A stretch of DNA of 36,491 bases from Dolomitihabitans soli (GTDB lineage: Bacteria > Actinomycetota > Actinomycetes > Streptosporangiales > Streptosporangiaceae): assembly GCF_022213955.1 (NCBI RefSeq), contig NZ_JAKNTW010000049.1, forward strand, positions 1 through 36,491, in the 5' to 3' direction. Within the stretch, counting starts at the first letter, position 1. Every line of letters begins with the position of its first letter. The notes under the pieces are model-generated. The model was not told where the DNA came from and did not search any database. It saw nothing but the letters and a program-made list of their open reading frames with translations. A program made the position numbers and the translations under genes. This document shows positions 7,612-15,959 of this stretch, piece after piece.

Positions 7612-10005
7612 ATGAAGGACTCTCTGTATTTCCGGAGCGCGTACAACGATCTGATGAAGAACAAGGGCGTCAATGTGGCGCTCGTGGTGGTTCTGGTCCT
7701 CAGCTCATTCTTGATGGCCACCGGTTCCATGGTGATGGAGCGTTTGGTCGGATCGGTCAATCAGCTTTTCGACGAGGCGAAGCCGCCGCACTTTCTGCAG
7801 ATGCACAAGGGCGATGACGATCCGGATGCCTTGGCCCGATTCGCCGCGGCGCACCCAGAGATCGACGCGTGGCTCGTCGAAGAGATGCTCGGCTTCGACA
7901 GTGCCGCCATCGCCTGGCACCGTCCCGCGACGGGCGGGTCAGGCGACCTTGCCGACAGCTTGATCGACAACCTCTTCGTGACGCAGAACGAGGAGTTCGA
8001 TTTTCTGATCGACGAGACCGGGGCGATTCCGCGGCCTTCCCAAGGCGAGGTCTACGTCCCGGTGGCGTACCAGCAGAGATTCGACCTTCAGGCCGGAGAC
8101 CGGCTCGCGATCAGGACGGACAACGGGTTCCAGGACTTACGCGTCCAAGGGTTCGTGCGCGATGCGCAGATGGCGTCCTCGCTGTCCTCCGCCACGCGGT
8201 TCCTGGTCTCCGGGGCAGACTTCCGGGAACTGGGGCGAGCCGGCGGCGGCGAGCCCGAGATCATCGCTGAGTATCGGCTGGCCGACCCGTCCTTGGCGGC
8301 CGATTTCCAGCGCGCGTACGAGTCGGATGAGGCCCTGCCGAAGAACGGTCAGGCGGTCACGTTCCAGATGATCCGCATCATCAACGCGTTCAGCGATGGC
8401 CTGGTGGCGGTGGCATTGGTGTTCGTGAGCCTTCTCCTCATCGCGATCGCCCTCCTCAACCTGCGCTTCGTGATCCGCGGGACACTGGAGGACGAAGTCC
8501 GTGAGATCGGCGCGATGAAAGCCATCGGCCTTCCCCACAAGGCGATCGCTCGCCTGTATCTGGCGAAGTACCGCGTCATGACCTTCCTCGCGTGTATCGT
8601 CGGCGGCCTCCTGGCCGTCATCGCGACGAATCTGCTGACGCGCGGCATCCAGGCGAATTACGCCGAGGCACCGCCCAGCGTCACGGCGATCCTGGTGCCG
8701 GTGCTCGCGCTGGGGCTCGTCTATCTGTTCGTCGTCGCCATCTGTCGCGGTGTCCTCCGAGGGGTCAAGAAGATCCAGGTCGTGAACGCCCTGGTCCACG
8801 GCAGCATGCTCGATGAACGCCAGACCGCGCGCCGCGCCGAACGGCAGGCCAGACGAGTTCGGAAGACCAGCCTCGCCTCGTATCGCGGCGGAAGCATCAG
8901 CAGACGCCTGGCGTTTCTGGACCTCCGGGCCGAGGGCGGGCAATGGGTCCTGATCCCCATCGTCTTCTTCCTCGCCACCGTCCTCATGACGCTTCCGATG
9001 AATCTGCTCAGCACATTCGAGAGTCCCCGCTTCGTCACGTACATGGGGGCTCCGGAGAGCGACCTGCGCGCTGATCTGCAGTTCTCGGATGATATCGACG
9101 CCGTACGCGAGGACGTGCTTTCGAGCATGCAGGGCGATGACCGGCTGACGGATGTGCGCGCTTTCGCCAACGTGCTGTACGAGACCCAAGGCGAAGGGTG
9201 GGAGATCCTGCGCGCCGAAGTGGGCGACTATTCGGGTGACACGGTCGAGTTCCTGCAAGGCGAGCGACCCGAACCCGGGCAGATCGCACTCTCGGTCTTG
9301 AACGCGAACAAGTACCAGCTCTCGACCGGGGACAAGCTGACCATTCGCCAGGGCGGCGAGTCGACCGCGATCGTCGTCAGCGGCATCTATCAGGACGTCA
9401 CCAGGGGTGGTTACACCGCCAAGATGCAGGGTGAGGCGACGACCGGCGCGGCCGGCTACGTGATCTACGCGAACGCGGCCGACGGGGCGGATCCCGCTGC
9501 TGTCGCGGCCGATTACAGTGAGCGTTTTCCGGTGGCCACCGTGATCCCGATGCGGGAGTACGTCCAGCAGACGCTGTCGTACGTGACCGGCGCCTTCCGA
9601 TCCGCCGCCGTCCTGTCCTTCGTCTTCGGGGTCGGTGTCGCGGTGCTCATCACGAGTCTGTTCCTCAAACTGCGGCTGACGAGAGAACGAAGAAAGATGG
9701 GAGTCCTGTCAGCCCTCGGCTTCTCGATTGGCGAAATCATCGCTCAGGTGAGGGGCCGGACCATCCTTTCTGTGGCCGTCGGGACATTGTTCGGGCTGGT
9801 GTTCGCGGCGACGGCCGGAGAATCCCTCGTCGGCCTCTTCATCTCCTTGGCGGGACTGGGGATCTCGAATCTCGCGTTCCTTCCGTACCCGTTGCTCGTC
9901 TACGTGGCCTTCCCGCTGATTTTGATCGCCGCCGGATACTTCGGCGCTGTGGTTCTCACCGCACGACTTCGCTCCGCCGACAAGAGCGGTTGGCTTAAAG
10001 GATGA
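7612..10005 (+). CDS. ABC transporter permease with two FtsX-type domains
   Basis: 797 residues. Hydrophobic segments are seen at about 17-40, 264-290, 325-345, 354-380, 444-467, 664-687, 717-750 and 755-787, with large soluble stretches at about 45-260 and 470-660. This duplicated FtsX/MacB-like layout (TM, extracellular domain, three TMs, repeated) is typical of ABC3-type permeases that move lipids, lipoproteins, peptides or signals and not small nutrients. A Shine-Dalgarno GAGG lies 7 bases before the ATG. It overlaps the downstream ATPase frame by ATGA. The gene is clearly less GC-rich than its neighbours (63% in one 60-base line I counted, against well above 75% in parts of the SARP gene), which suggests transfer from another lineage. 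The substrate is unknown. Confidence 0.87.
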   Translation: MKDSLYFRSAYNDLMKNKGVNVALVVVLVLSSFLMATGSMVMERLVGSVNQLFDEAKPPHFLQMHKGDDDPDALARFAAAHPEIDAWLVEEMLGFDSAAIAWHRPATGGSGDLADSLIDNLFVTQNEEFDFLIDETGAIPRPSQGEVYVPVAYQQRFDLQAGDRLAIRTDNGFQDLRVQGFVRDAQMASSLSSATRFLVSGADFRELGRAGGGEPEIIAEYRLADPSLAADFQRAYESDEALPKNGQAVTFQMIRIINAFSDGLVAVALVFVSLLLIAIALLNLRFVIRGTLEDEVREIGAMKAIGLPHKAIARLYLAKYRVMTFLACIVGGLLAVIATNLLTRGIQANYAEAPPSVTAILVPVLALGLVYLFVVAICRGVLRGVKKIQVVNALVHGSMLDERQTARRAERQARRVRKTSLASYRGGSISRRLAFLDLRAEGGQWVLIPIVFFLATVLMTLPMNLLSTFESPRFVTYMGAPESDLRADLQFSDDIDAVREDVLSSMQGDDRLTDVRAFANVLYETQGEGWEILRAEVGDYSGDTVEFLQGERPEPGQIALSVLNANKYQLSTGDKLTIRQGGESTAIVVSGIYQDVTRGGYTAKMQGEATTGAAGYVIYANAADGADPAAVAADYSERFPVATVIPMREYVQQTLSYVTGAFRSAAVLSFVFGVGVAVLITSLFLKLRLTRERRKMGVLSALGFSIGEIIAQVRGRTILSVAVGTLFGLVFAATAGESLVGLFISLAGLGISNLAFLPYPLLVYVAFPLILIAAGYFGAVVLTARLRSADKSGWLKG

Positions 10006-10016
10006 TAAGAGCACTC

Positions 10017-10787
10017 ATGTCACACGATGACCACGTCACGCTGGAATCCCGGGACCTGACCAAAACGTACCACTCCACTGATCCGCCGACCCAGGTCATC
10101 AATGGAATCGACATGTCCGTCAGGAAGGGCGAGTTCCTCGTCGTGATGGGCGCTTCCGGTTCCGGGAAGTCGACACTGCTCTACAGCATCAGCGGAATGG
10201 ACCGTCCGACGAGTGGGAATGTTTTCTTGGAAGGACGGGATCTGACTTCGCTGAGCGACACAGAGATGAGCCGCGTCCGGCTGACGAGGATGGGATTCAT
10301 CTTCCAGCAGGCGTATTTTCTGAACAACCTCAACATCCGCGATAATATTCTCCTGCCCGCCCTCAAAGCGGCACCCAAGGAGAGGGAAACCGCCATCGCC
10401 CGCGTCGACGCGCTCCTGGAGCGATTCGGGATCGCACATGTAGGGCGGCACGGCATCACCCAGGTCTCCGGAGGCCAGCTGCAGCGGGCCTCCATCTGCC
10501 GGGCTCTGGCCTGCGAACCGTCCATCCTGTTCGCGGATGAGCCGACCGGCGCATTGAACAGCAGCATGACGATCGAGGTCATGGATGCGCTCACGGACGT
10601 GCACCGCGAGGGAACGACCCTCGTCATGGTGACGCACGACCCCGCCTGCGCCGCTCGGGCCGACCGCGTGATCTACCTCAGGGACGGCCTTCTGGTCGAC
10701 GGCCGTGAGCTGGGGACATGGAGCGAGGAGCAGGCTATGCAACGCGAGGACGCTCTCCTTGCGTGGCTGAGGAAAATGGGATTCTGA
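10017..10787 (+). CDS. ABC transporter ATP-binding protein (MacB/LolD-like)
   Basis: 256 residues with a complete ABC ATPase core: Walker A G45-A-S-G-S-G-K-S52, Q-loop F-Q-Q at 96-98, signature V-S-G-G-Q at 150-154, Walker B I-L-F-A-D-E-P-T-G-A-L at 170-180, and the H-loop H207. The V-I-N-G-I-D strand and T-G-A-L-N-S after Walker B are typical of the LolD/MacB/FtsE-like branch that pairs with FtsX-type permeases, so it energises the permease encoded just upstream. Two starts are possible: ATG 10002, overlapping the permease stop as ATGA, and ATG 10017, preceded by AAGAG at suitable spacing. I chose 10017. It shares the lower GC of the permease. No dedicated two-component system lies beside it. 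Confidence 0.9.
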   Translation: MSHDDHVTLESRDLTKTYHSTDPPTQVINGIDMSVRKGEFLVVMGASGSGKSTLLYSISGMDRPTSGNVFLEGRDLTSLSDTEMSRVRLTRMGFIFQQAYFLNNLNIRDNILLPALKAAPKERETAIARVDALLERFGIAHVGRHGITQVSGGQLQRASICRALACEPSILFADEPTGALNSSMTIEVMDALTDVHREGTTLVMVTHDPACAARADRVIYLRDGLLVDGRELGTWSEEQAMQREDALLAWLRKMGF

Positions 10788-11419
10788 ACGAGACTTGGTT
10801 GATCACCTGCGTCAGCACAAGTCGACCCCGCAGAGCTGCGCCGCCTCATCGACGCCGCGATCGCCCGCTGGATCGACCTGCAGGCCTGGCAGCGATCCGT
10901 CAACGCCGAACAGCGCGACATTCACACGGCTGCGCCAGTTCATCAGAACCTGACCGCACACGCGATGACATCCCCAATCACGGTCCGGCGCGTCCCCCTG
11001 GCAGGCACCCTGGCCCCTCATCTCTTGGCAGAGACGTCCGGCCGGCGTGCCGCAGCGTGCGGGGATGCCGGAGGTTTGCCCCTGCTGGATTCGGTGGCAC
11101 CAGATGGCGGCCAGGCCGACGACGGGGCGCCGATCGATCTCGGCGGCACCAGGGTTCGCGCGCTGCCGGCCAGGCTGGCAGTGGCCGGGGGCCCTCCCGA
11201 ATGGTCATGCCGTACTCCTCGCCCTCGCCTAAGCGTCGAGGTCCTTGGCATCTGATCGCTCCCGCGGGGCGACGGGGCGTTCGGCCTACGGTGGCGGGCC
11301 CGGGGGAGAGGAGGAGGGACGCAGCCCGCCGACCTGCCGATTTCAGCGAGCTCGTGCCCGATCTCCTGCTCGCGACTGCGCAGCGCATCCAGCCCCCCTC
11401 CAACAGCGAGGATGATCCG
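10788..11419. other. 632-base stretch without a recognisable gene
   Basis: After the ATPase stop the GC content rises again. From about 10806 a plus-strand frame without its own start reads A-E-L-R-R-L-I-D-A-A-I-A-R-W-I-D-L-Q-A-W-Q-R, a helical amphipathic piece that looks like real protein, and it degenerates after about 50 residues. I do not recognise the family. The rest holds only GC-biased frames without conserved motifs. This may be the right edge of the transferred ABC segment. Confidence 0.4.
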
Positions 11420-12301
11420 TTACTGAGGTGGCGCATTGCGGAGGGCCGCGTGCGCTCTGGCCGCCATGGCTTCGTCCACCATCTCGCCCTCGAAGGTGAT
11501 CGCTCCTGCTCCGCGTGCCTGGGCCTCCTCGACGGCGGCGACCAGTCGCGCGTACCGGGCCAGATCGTCGGGGCCGGGCGAGAAGACGTCGTTGATCACG
11601 GGGACGTGGGAGGGGTGGATGGCCACCATGCCCTCGTAGCCGAGGGAGCGGTTCTGCTCGGCGAAGGCGCGCAGGCCGTCAAGGTCGCCGATGGTGGTCC
11701 ACAGTCCGGCGACGGGACAGGGCACCCCGGCCGCCCGGACCTCCAGCAGGACGCGCGAGCGCAGGGCCAGGGTCTCCCTACCGGAAGGGCTCCAGCGGTA
11801 GCCGATCGCCCGCTCGACGTCGCCGCCCTTGCCGGTGACCGCGCCCAGATAGGCGACGCGGGGTGCGGCCCTGGCGATGTCGTAGGCCGCGCGCAGCGCG
11901 TAGGCGTTCTCCAGCAGCGGCACCAGGGCGATGTGGCCCTCGGCAAGGCCGTGCTCACGCTCGCACCAGGTCAGCATCCGGTCGGCCAGTCGCACGTCGG
12001 AAGGGTCTCTCACCTTGGGCAGGACCACCCCCGAAAGACGGGCGTGGGTGATGGCGCGCAGTTCCTCGGCCGCCGCCCACCCGTCGAGGGGATTGATCCG
12101 GACGAACATCGCCATGTCGCTCGACTCCGCGACCGCTGCGGCCACCTGCTCTCTGGCTGCCTTCTTGTCCGCCGAGGGGACGGCGTCCTCCAAGTCCAAG
12201 ATGACGGCGTCGGCACCGGCGGCCGCGGCTTTGGAGAGCCAGTCCGTACGATTGCCCGGCACGAACAGCAGCGACCGCAGCGGAGGGCGATCAGATGACA
12301 C
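11420..12301 (-). CDS. HpcH/HpaI (CitE-like) acyl-CoA lyase
   Basis: 293 residues from a GTG at 12301. It is a citrate-lyase-beta / malyl-CoA-lyase family TIM barrel: R-S-L-L-F-V-P-G-N at 9-17, D-L-E-D-A-V-P at 36-42, V-R-I-N at 67-70, P-L-L-E131-N-A, and G-G-D161-V-E. E131 and D161 are the expected Mg2+ ligands and R68 the CoA-ester-binding arginine. Such enzymes cleave beta-hydroxyacyl-CoA thioesters (malyl-, citramalyl-, beta-methylmalyl-CoA) to acetyl- or propionyl-CoA plus an oxoacid. The start overlaps the end of the CoA-transferase by 11 bases, so the two are co-translated. With the neighbouring transporter, the likely substrate is a C4-C6 hydroxy-dicarboxylate, with (S)- or (R)-citramalyl-CoA the best guess. 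No acyl-carrier or alpha subunit of citrate lyase is nearby. Confidence 0.88.
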   Translation of the reverse strand: MSSDRPPLRSLLFVPGNRTDWLSKAAAAGADAVILDLEDAVPSADKKAAREQVAAAVAESSDMAMFVRINPLDGWAAAEELRAITHARLSGVVLPKVRDPSDVRLADRMLTWCEREHGLAEGHIALVPLLENAYALRAAYDIARAAPRVAYLGAVTGKGGDVERAIGYRWSPSGRETLALRSRVLLEVRAAGVPCPVAGLWTTIGDLDGLRAFAEQNRSLGYEGMVAIHPSHVPVINDVFSPGPDDLARYARLVAAVEEAQARGAGAITFEGEMVDEAMAARAHAALRNAPPQ

Positions 12302-13475
12302 CGCGCTTCTCCAGGTCGTTGACGTCGAGCCCGAGCCATTCGCGGTAGACCAGGTCGTTGTCCTGGCCGAGCGCGGGCCCGGTGCGCCAGATGCGTCCGG
12401 GCGCCTGGCGAAAGTGCGGGAGGACGGCCTGCATGCGCACTGGGCCGAGATCGGGGTCGTCGACCGTGACGATGTCGCCGCGTTCGGCGTAGACGGGGTC
12501 GGTGAGGATGTCGGCGGCGGTGAAGACGCGCGAGGCGACCACCTCGGCGGCCTCGAACGCGCGCAGGCATTCGGCGGTGCCGCGTTCCGCCACCCACGCG
12601 CGCAGCGTTTGGTCGAGCTGTTCCTTGCCGGCGAGCTGCTGCTGTGTGGTGGCGAAGTCGTCCTCGGGCAGGCCGAGGAGCCGGACCACGTTCAGCACCG
12701 AGCGCAGGGTGGCGGAGGTGACGGTGATCCAGTCGCCGTCGCCCGACAGGTAAGTGTTGATCACCGCGCCGGGGGCGACGGCGAGCTGGTTGCCCGACCT
12801 GCCGGGGACGGTGCCGAGCTGGTCATGGGTGATGACCTGCCACTCCACAAGCCTGAACAGCGGCTCGAACAGGGCGAGGTCGATCCACTCGCCGTCGAAG
12901 CCGGGGTCGTGGGCGCGGCGGTGCAGCGCGGCGAGTACGGCGTAGGCGCCCATCAGCCCGGTCACCGCGTCTCCGTGGGAGAAGCCCGTATGGACGGGCG
13001 GCCCGTCCGGGAATCCGGTCAGGTGCACCACACCGCTCCTGGCCTCGCCGACCTTGCCGAAGCCCGGCGCGTCGTCCTGGGCTCCGAAGCCGCTGATCTG
13101 CAGCAGGACGGCTTTGGGGTTGGTGCGGTGCACGGACTCCCAGTCGAGTCCCCAGGCACGCAGGCGGCCGGGCCGTAGTGTGACGATCACGACGTCAGCC
13201 CAGGCCACCAGCCTGTGGGCGACCCGGCGGCCGTCGGGGTCGTGCAGGTCCAGGGTGACGGAACGCTTGTTGCGACCGGCGACCTTGAACCACAACGGAG
13301 CGCCATCACGGGTCGGCCCCATCGCGCGCGCGGCGTCGCCGGAGCCGGGCGGTTCGACGTGGACGACGTCCGCGCCCTGATCGGCGAGCATGGAGCCGGC
13401 CAGCGGCCCGGCGACCACGTGGGCGAACTCCACCACCTTCAATCCGCGCAACTGCCCGCACTGTTCAAAGGCCAC
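12291..13475 (-). CDS. CaiB/BaiF family (class III) CoA-transferase
   Basis: 394 residues. The start is a GTG at 13475, chosen because AAGGAG sits 8 bases upstream; longer frames lack homology. Motifs: G-L-K-V-V-E-F-A-H-V-V-A-G-P at 11-24, A-D-Q-G-A-D-V-V-H-V-E-P-P-G-S-G-D at about 31-47, G-R-N-K-R-S-V-T-L-D at about 67-76, and G-D169-A-V-T-G-L-M-G-A, where D169 is at the position of the catalytic aspartate of formyl-CoA transferase. It transfers CoA from a donor such as succinyl-CoA to a free acid. Directly followed by an overlapping CitE-like lyase, it probably activates the dicarboxylate that the lyase then cleaves. The CaiB + CitE pair mirrors the itaconate genes of Pseudomonas, but no MaoC-type hydratase gene is present in this window. 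Confidence 0.9.
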   Translation of the reverse strand: MAFEQCGQLRGLKVVEFAHVVAGPLAGSMLADQGADVVHVEPPGSGDAARAMGPTRDGAPLWFKVAGRNKRSVTLDLHDPDGRRVAHRLVAWADVVIVTLRPGRLRAWGLDWESVHRTNPKAVLLQISGFGAQDDAPGFGKVGEARSGVVHLTGFPDGPPVHTGFSHGDAVTGLMGAYAVLAALHRRAHDPGFDGEWIDLALFEPLFRLVEWQVITHDQLGTVPGRSGNQLAVAPGAVINTYLSGDGDWITVTSATLRSVLNVVRLLGLPEDDFATTQQQLAGKEQLDQTLRAWVAERGTAECLRAFEAAEVVASRVFTAADILTDPVYAERGDIVTVDDPDLGPVRMQAVLPHFRQAPGRIWRTGPALGQDNDLVYREWLGLDVNDLEKRGVI

Positions 13476-13558
13476 GCAAGAACTCCTTCGCCCTGGTTGA
13501 CGGAGCTTCATCGTGCACGGAAACAGAAATGCGGGTCCAGCAGGATCAGTGGATATAT

Positions 13559-14512
13559 TCATGCACTTCGTGCATCAGTGGTGATCCAGGTAGCGCCAGC
13601 CGGGACCTGGCGTCCTTCGGCGCGGGCTTCCTCCAGCAGGTCGAGGAACGCGGCCGCGGCGGGCGGCAGGGTGCGCCGGGCCCGCACGACAATGTCCAGG
13701 CGCCGTTCGACGACAGGGGCGACCAGTTCACGGTGCACGACGTGCCCCGGGCCCAGCAGGGGCAGCACCAGGGCGGGCATCGCGGAGACGCCGAGCCCGG
13801 CGGAGACCAGCCCGCCGACTGTCGCCACGTTGCCGGCCTCCGCCGCGGGCGCGGCCACAACTCCGGCCTGCTCGAAAGCCGCGTCGGTGAGCCTGCGCAC
13901 GCTGGATTCGGGGCCGACGGCCAGGAACGGCTCGGCGGCCAGGTCCTCCCAGGTGACCTCGTCCCGGTCGGCCAGCGGATGGTTTTCCGGCAGCACGGCG
14001 CGGAAGCGGTCACGGATCAGCGGGCGGTGCTCGAACCGGTCGGAGGCCGAGCCGACGGTCGTGACGGCGAAGTCGGCGTCGCCGTTGGCCACTCTGCCGA
14101 GCACGGCCTGCTCCAAACCGTCCATGATGCGCACGCTCACGTCTGGCCGTCGGCCTCGGAAGGCGGAGATCATCCGCGGCAGCAGCACGGCCGCGACCGA
14201 CGGCAGGGTGGCCATGGCGACGATCCCGGACTCGCCGAGCAGGTAGCGCCGCAGCTGTTTCATCCCTGACCGGTGGGCCTCGACGATCTGCTCGGCCACG
14301 CGCAGGGTTTCCTGTCCGGCAGCGGTCAGCTGCACGTTGCGGGTGTCGCGCTCCAGCAGCTGGACACCCAGTACGCGTTCCAGGTCGGACACGGCGCGGC
14401 TCAGCGTCGACTGGGAGACACGCATCTGTGCGGCCGCAGCGGTGAAACCCGCGGCTCTGGCCACGGCGACATATGCGGCGAGTTGCCGCAGGCTGGCATC
14501 CACGGCGCCCAC
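13559..14512 (-). CDS. LysR-type regulator of the CoA-transferase/lyase and CitMHS genes
   Basis: 317 residues. The N-terminal winged helix covers about 8-65 (L-R-Q-L-A-A-Y-V-A-V-A, then A-G-F-T-A-A-A-A-Q-M-R-V-S-Q-S-T-L-S-R at 21-39). It is followed by a periplasmic-binding-fold effector domain with G-L-G-V-S-A-M-P-A-L-V near 255. It starts at GTG 14512 (or in-frame GTG 14503); no convincing Shine-Dalgarno is visible. It lies upstream of the CoA-transferase on the same strand and is divergent from the transporter, with 101 bases between. This is the classical arrangement for a LysR activator that controls both arms in response to the imported substrate. Near its stop codon a short ATGCAC/GTGCAT hairpin occurs at 13561-13575. 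Confidence 0.9.
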   Translation of the reverse strand: MGAVDASLRQLAAYVAVARAAGFTAAAAQMRVSQSTLSRAVSDLERVLGVQLLERDTRNVQLTAAGQETLRVAEQIVEAHRSGMKQLRRYLLGESGIVAMATLPSVAAVLLPRMISAFRGRRPDVSVRIMDGLEQAVLGRVANGDADFAVTTVGSASDRFEHRPLIRDRFRAVLPENHPLADRDEVTWEDLAAEPFLAVGPESSVRRLTDAAFEQAGVVAAPAAEAGNVATVGGLVSAGLGVSAMPALVLPLLGPGHVVHRELVAPVVERRLDIVVRARRTLPPAAAAFLDLLEEARAEGRQVPAGATWITTDARSA

Positions 14513-14528
14513 TGTTGCGCATACCGCA

Positions 14529-14554
14529 TGGATAAATCCACTTTTAATGGTGGA
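14529..14554. promoter_or_regulatory. Candidate LysR operator between divergent genes
   Basis: Two overlapping inverted repeats lie in the divergent gap: TGGAT-AA-ATCCA (14529-14540) and TCCAC (14537-14541) with GTGGA (14550-14554). The stretch is AT-rich compared with its surroundings. The position 17 bases before the regulator's start and about 60 before the transporter's start fits a shared control site. Confidence 0.5.
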
Positions 14555-14613
14555 CGTGAAAGGCCGGTGCTCGGAAACTTGCCCGTAACCTCCCGCCCGG
14601 CGAAAGGACTCCG

Positions 14614-15957
14614 ATGATCGCGATCCTTGGCTTCCTCACCATCGGACTGTTCCTGGTGCTGACCATGACCAGACGTGTCTCCGTCCTGACCGCGCTCGTC
14701 CTGGTCCCCGTGGCCACCGCGCTCGTGGGCGGCTTCGCCTCCGGCATGGGTCCGATGATCCTCGAAGGGCTGGGCAAGGTCGCTCCCACGGGCATCATGA
14801 TCGCCTTTGCGGTCCTGTACTTCAGCCTGATGATCGACACCGGACTGTTCGACTCGCTGATTCGCGGCATCCTGCGTCTGGCCAAGGACGACCCGCTGCG
14901 CATCGCCGTCGGCACCGCGGTCCTCACCATGTGCGTGGCCCTCGACGGTGACGGCGCCTCCACCTTCCTCATCACCGTTTCCGCCCTGCTGCCCGTTTAC
15001 AAACGCCTCAACATGAGCCCGTTGGTGCTCACCGGCGTCGTCTGCCTCGGTGCGGGCGTGATGAACATGGTCCCCTGGGGCGGCCCCACCGCCCGCGCGA
15101 TGGCAGTGCTGAAGCTGGACAGCTCTCAGGTGTTCACCCCGGTGCTGCCCGCCATGGCCGCGGGCGTCGCCTGGGTGCTGGTCGCCTCGTACCTGATCGG
15201 GCTGCGCGAACGCCGCCGCCTGGGCACCGTGGCCCTGCCCGCCGAGCCCGTGTCCCCCGAGTCCCAAGCCACCGAGCCCCAGGCCGCGCCGGTACGCGGT
15301 GACGGGCCCGGCACGCCGCTCGCCCCCGAGCGCAGGAGCGCGGCGCTGACCGTCTTCAACCTCGTGCTCACCCTCGTGCTGCTGGTCGCGCTGGTTCTGC
15401 AGGTGATGCCGCTGCCGGTGCTGTTCGTGCTCGGCTTCGCCATCGCCGCCGTGGTCAACCTGCCCACCTGGGAGAAGCAGCAGGCGCTGCTCGACAAGCA
15501 CGCCAGAAGCGTCGTCCTGGTCACCACGATGATCTTCGCCGCGGGCGTCTTCACCGGCATCCTCAACGGCACCAAGATGATCACAGAGATGGCCACCGCG
15601 TTCGTCGGGATCATCCCCGAATCCTTCGGCGGCCACCTGCCGCTGCTCGTGGCGATCACCAGCATGCCGCTCAGCCTCGTCTTCACCCCCGACGCCTACT
15701 ACTTCGGCGTGCTGCCGGTGCTGGCACAGACCGCCGGCGGCTTCGGCATCGACTCGGCCGAGATCGCCCGGGCGGCCATCCTCGGCCAGATGACCACCGG
15801 CTTCCCGCTCAGCCCGCTCACCGCCGCCACGTTCATCCTCGTCGGCATGAGCGGCGTGCAACTCGGCCAGCACCAGCGCTTCGTCTTCGGCTGGGCGTTC
15901 GCCACCACCGTCGTCATGACCGTCGTCGCGCTCTTGACCGGCGCCATCTCGTTCTGA
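14614..15957 (+). CDS. CitMHS-family citrate/dicarboxylate transporter
   Basis: 447 residues, strongly hydrophobic with about 11-12 membrane helices. The acidic/Pro-rich linker at about 205-245 is the central cytoplasmic loop. Family landmarks are V-A-L-D-G-D-G-A-S-T-F-L-I near residues 109-121, V-P-W-G-G-P-T-A-R-A near 152-161, and the C-terminal F-P-L-S-P-L-T-A-A-T. This is the CitMHS (Mg2+- or Ca2+-citrate:H+ symporter) group. The start is supported by AAAGGA five bases upstream of the ATG. Its divergent position relative to LysR, CoA-transferase and lyase argues that it imports the acid those enzymes process. Citrate itself is possible; a related metal-chelated C5 hydroxy-acid such as citramalate is an inference. 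Confidence 0.9.
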   Translation: MIAILGFLTIGLFLVLTMTRRVSVLTALVLVPVATALVGGFASGMGPMILEGLGKVAPTGIMIAFAVLYFSLMIDTGLFDSLIRGILRLAKDDPLRIAVGTAVLTMCVALDGDGASTFLITVSALLPVYKRLNMSPLVLTGVVCLGAGVMNMVPWGGPTARAMAVLKLDSSQVFTPVLPAMAAGVAWVLVASYLIGLRERRRLGTVALPAEPVSPESQATEPQAAPVRGDGPGTPLAPERRSAALTVFNLVLTLVLLVALVLQVMPLPVLFVLGFAIAAVVNLPTWEKQQALLDKHARSVVLVTTMIFAAGVFTGILNGTKMITEMATAFVGIIPESFGGHLPLLVAITSMPLSLVFTPDAYYFGVLPVLAQTAGGFGIDSAEIARAAILGQMTTGFPLSPLTAATFILVGMSGVQLGQHQRFVFGWAFATTVVMTVVALLTGAISF

Positions 15958-15959
15958 AG

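Noticed and set aside
14401-15873. Long minus-strand open frame (490 residues) opposite the transporter
   Set aside because: It is His/Asp/Gly-rich low-complexity sequence, the usual shadow of a GC-rich membrane-protein gene.
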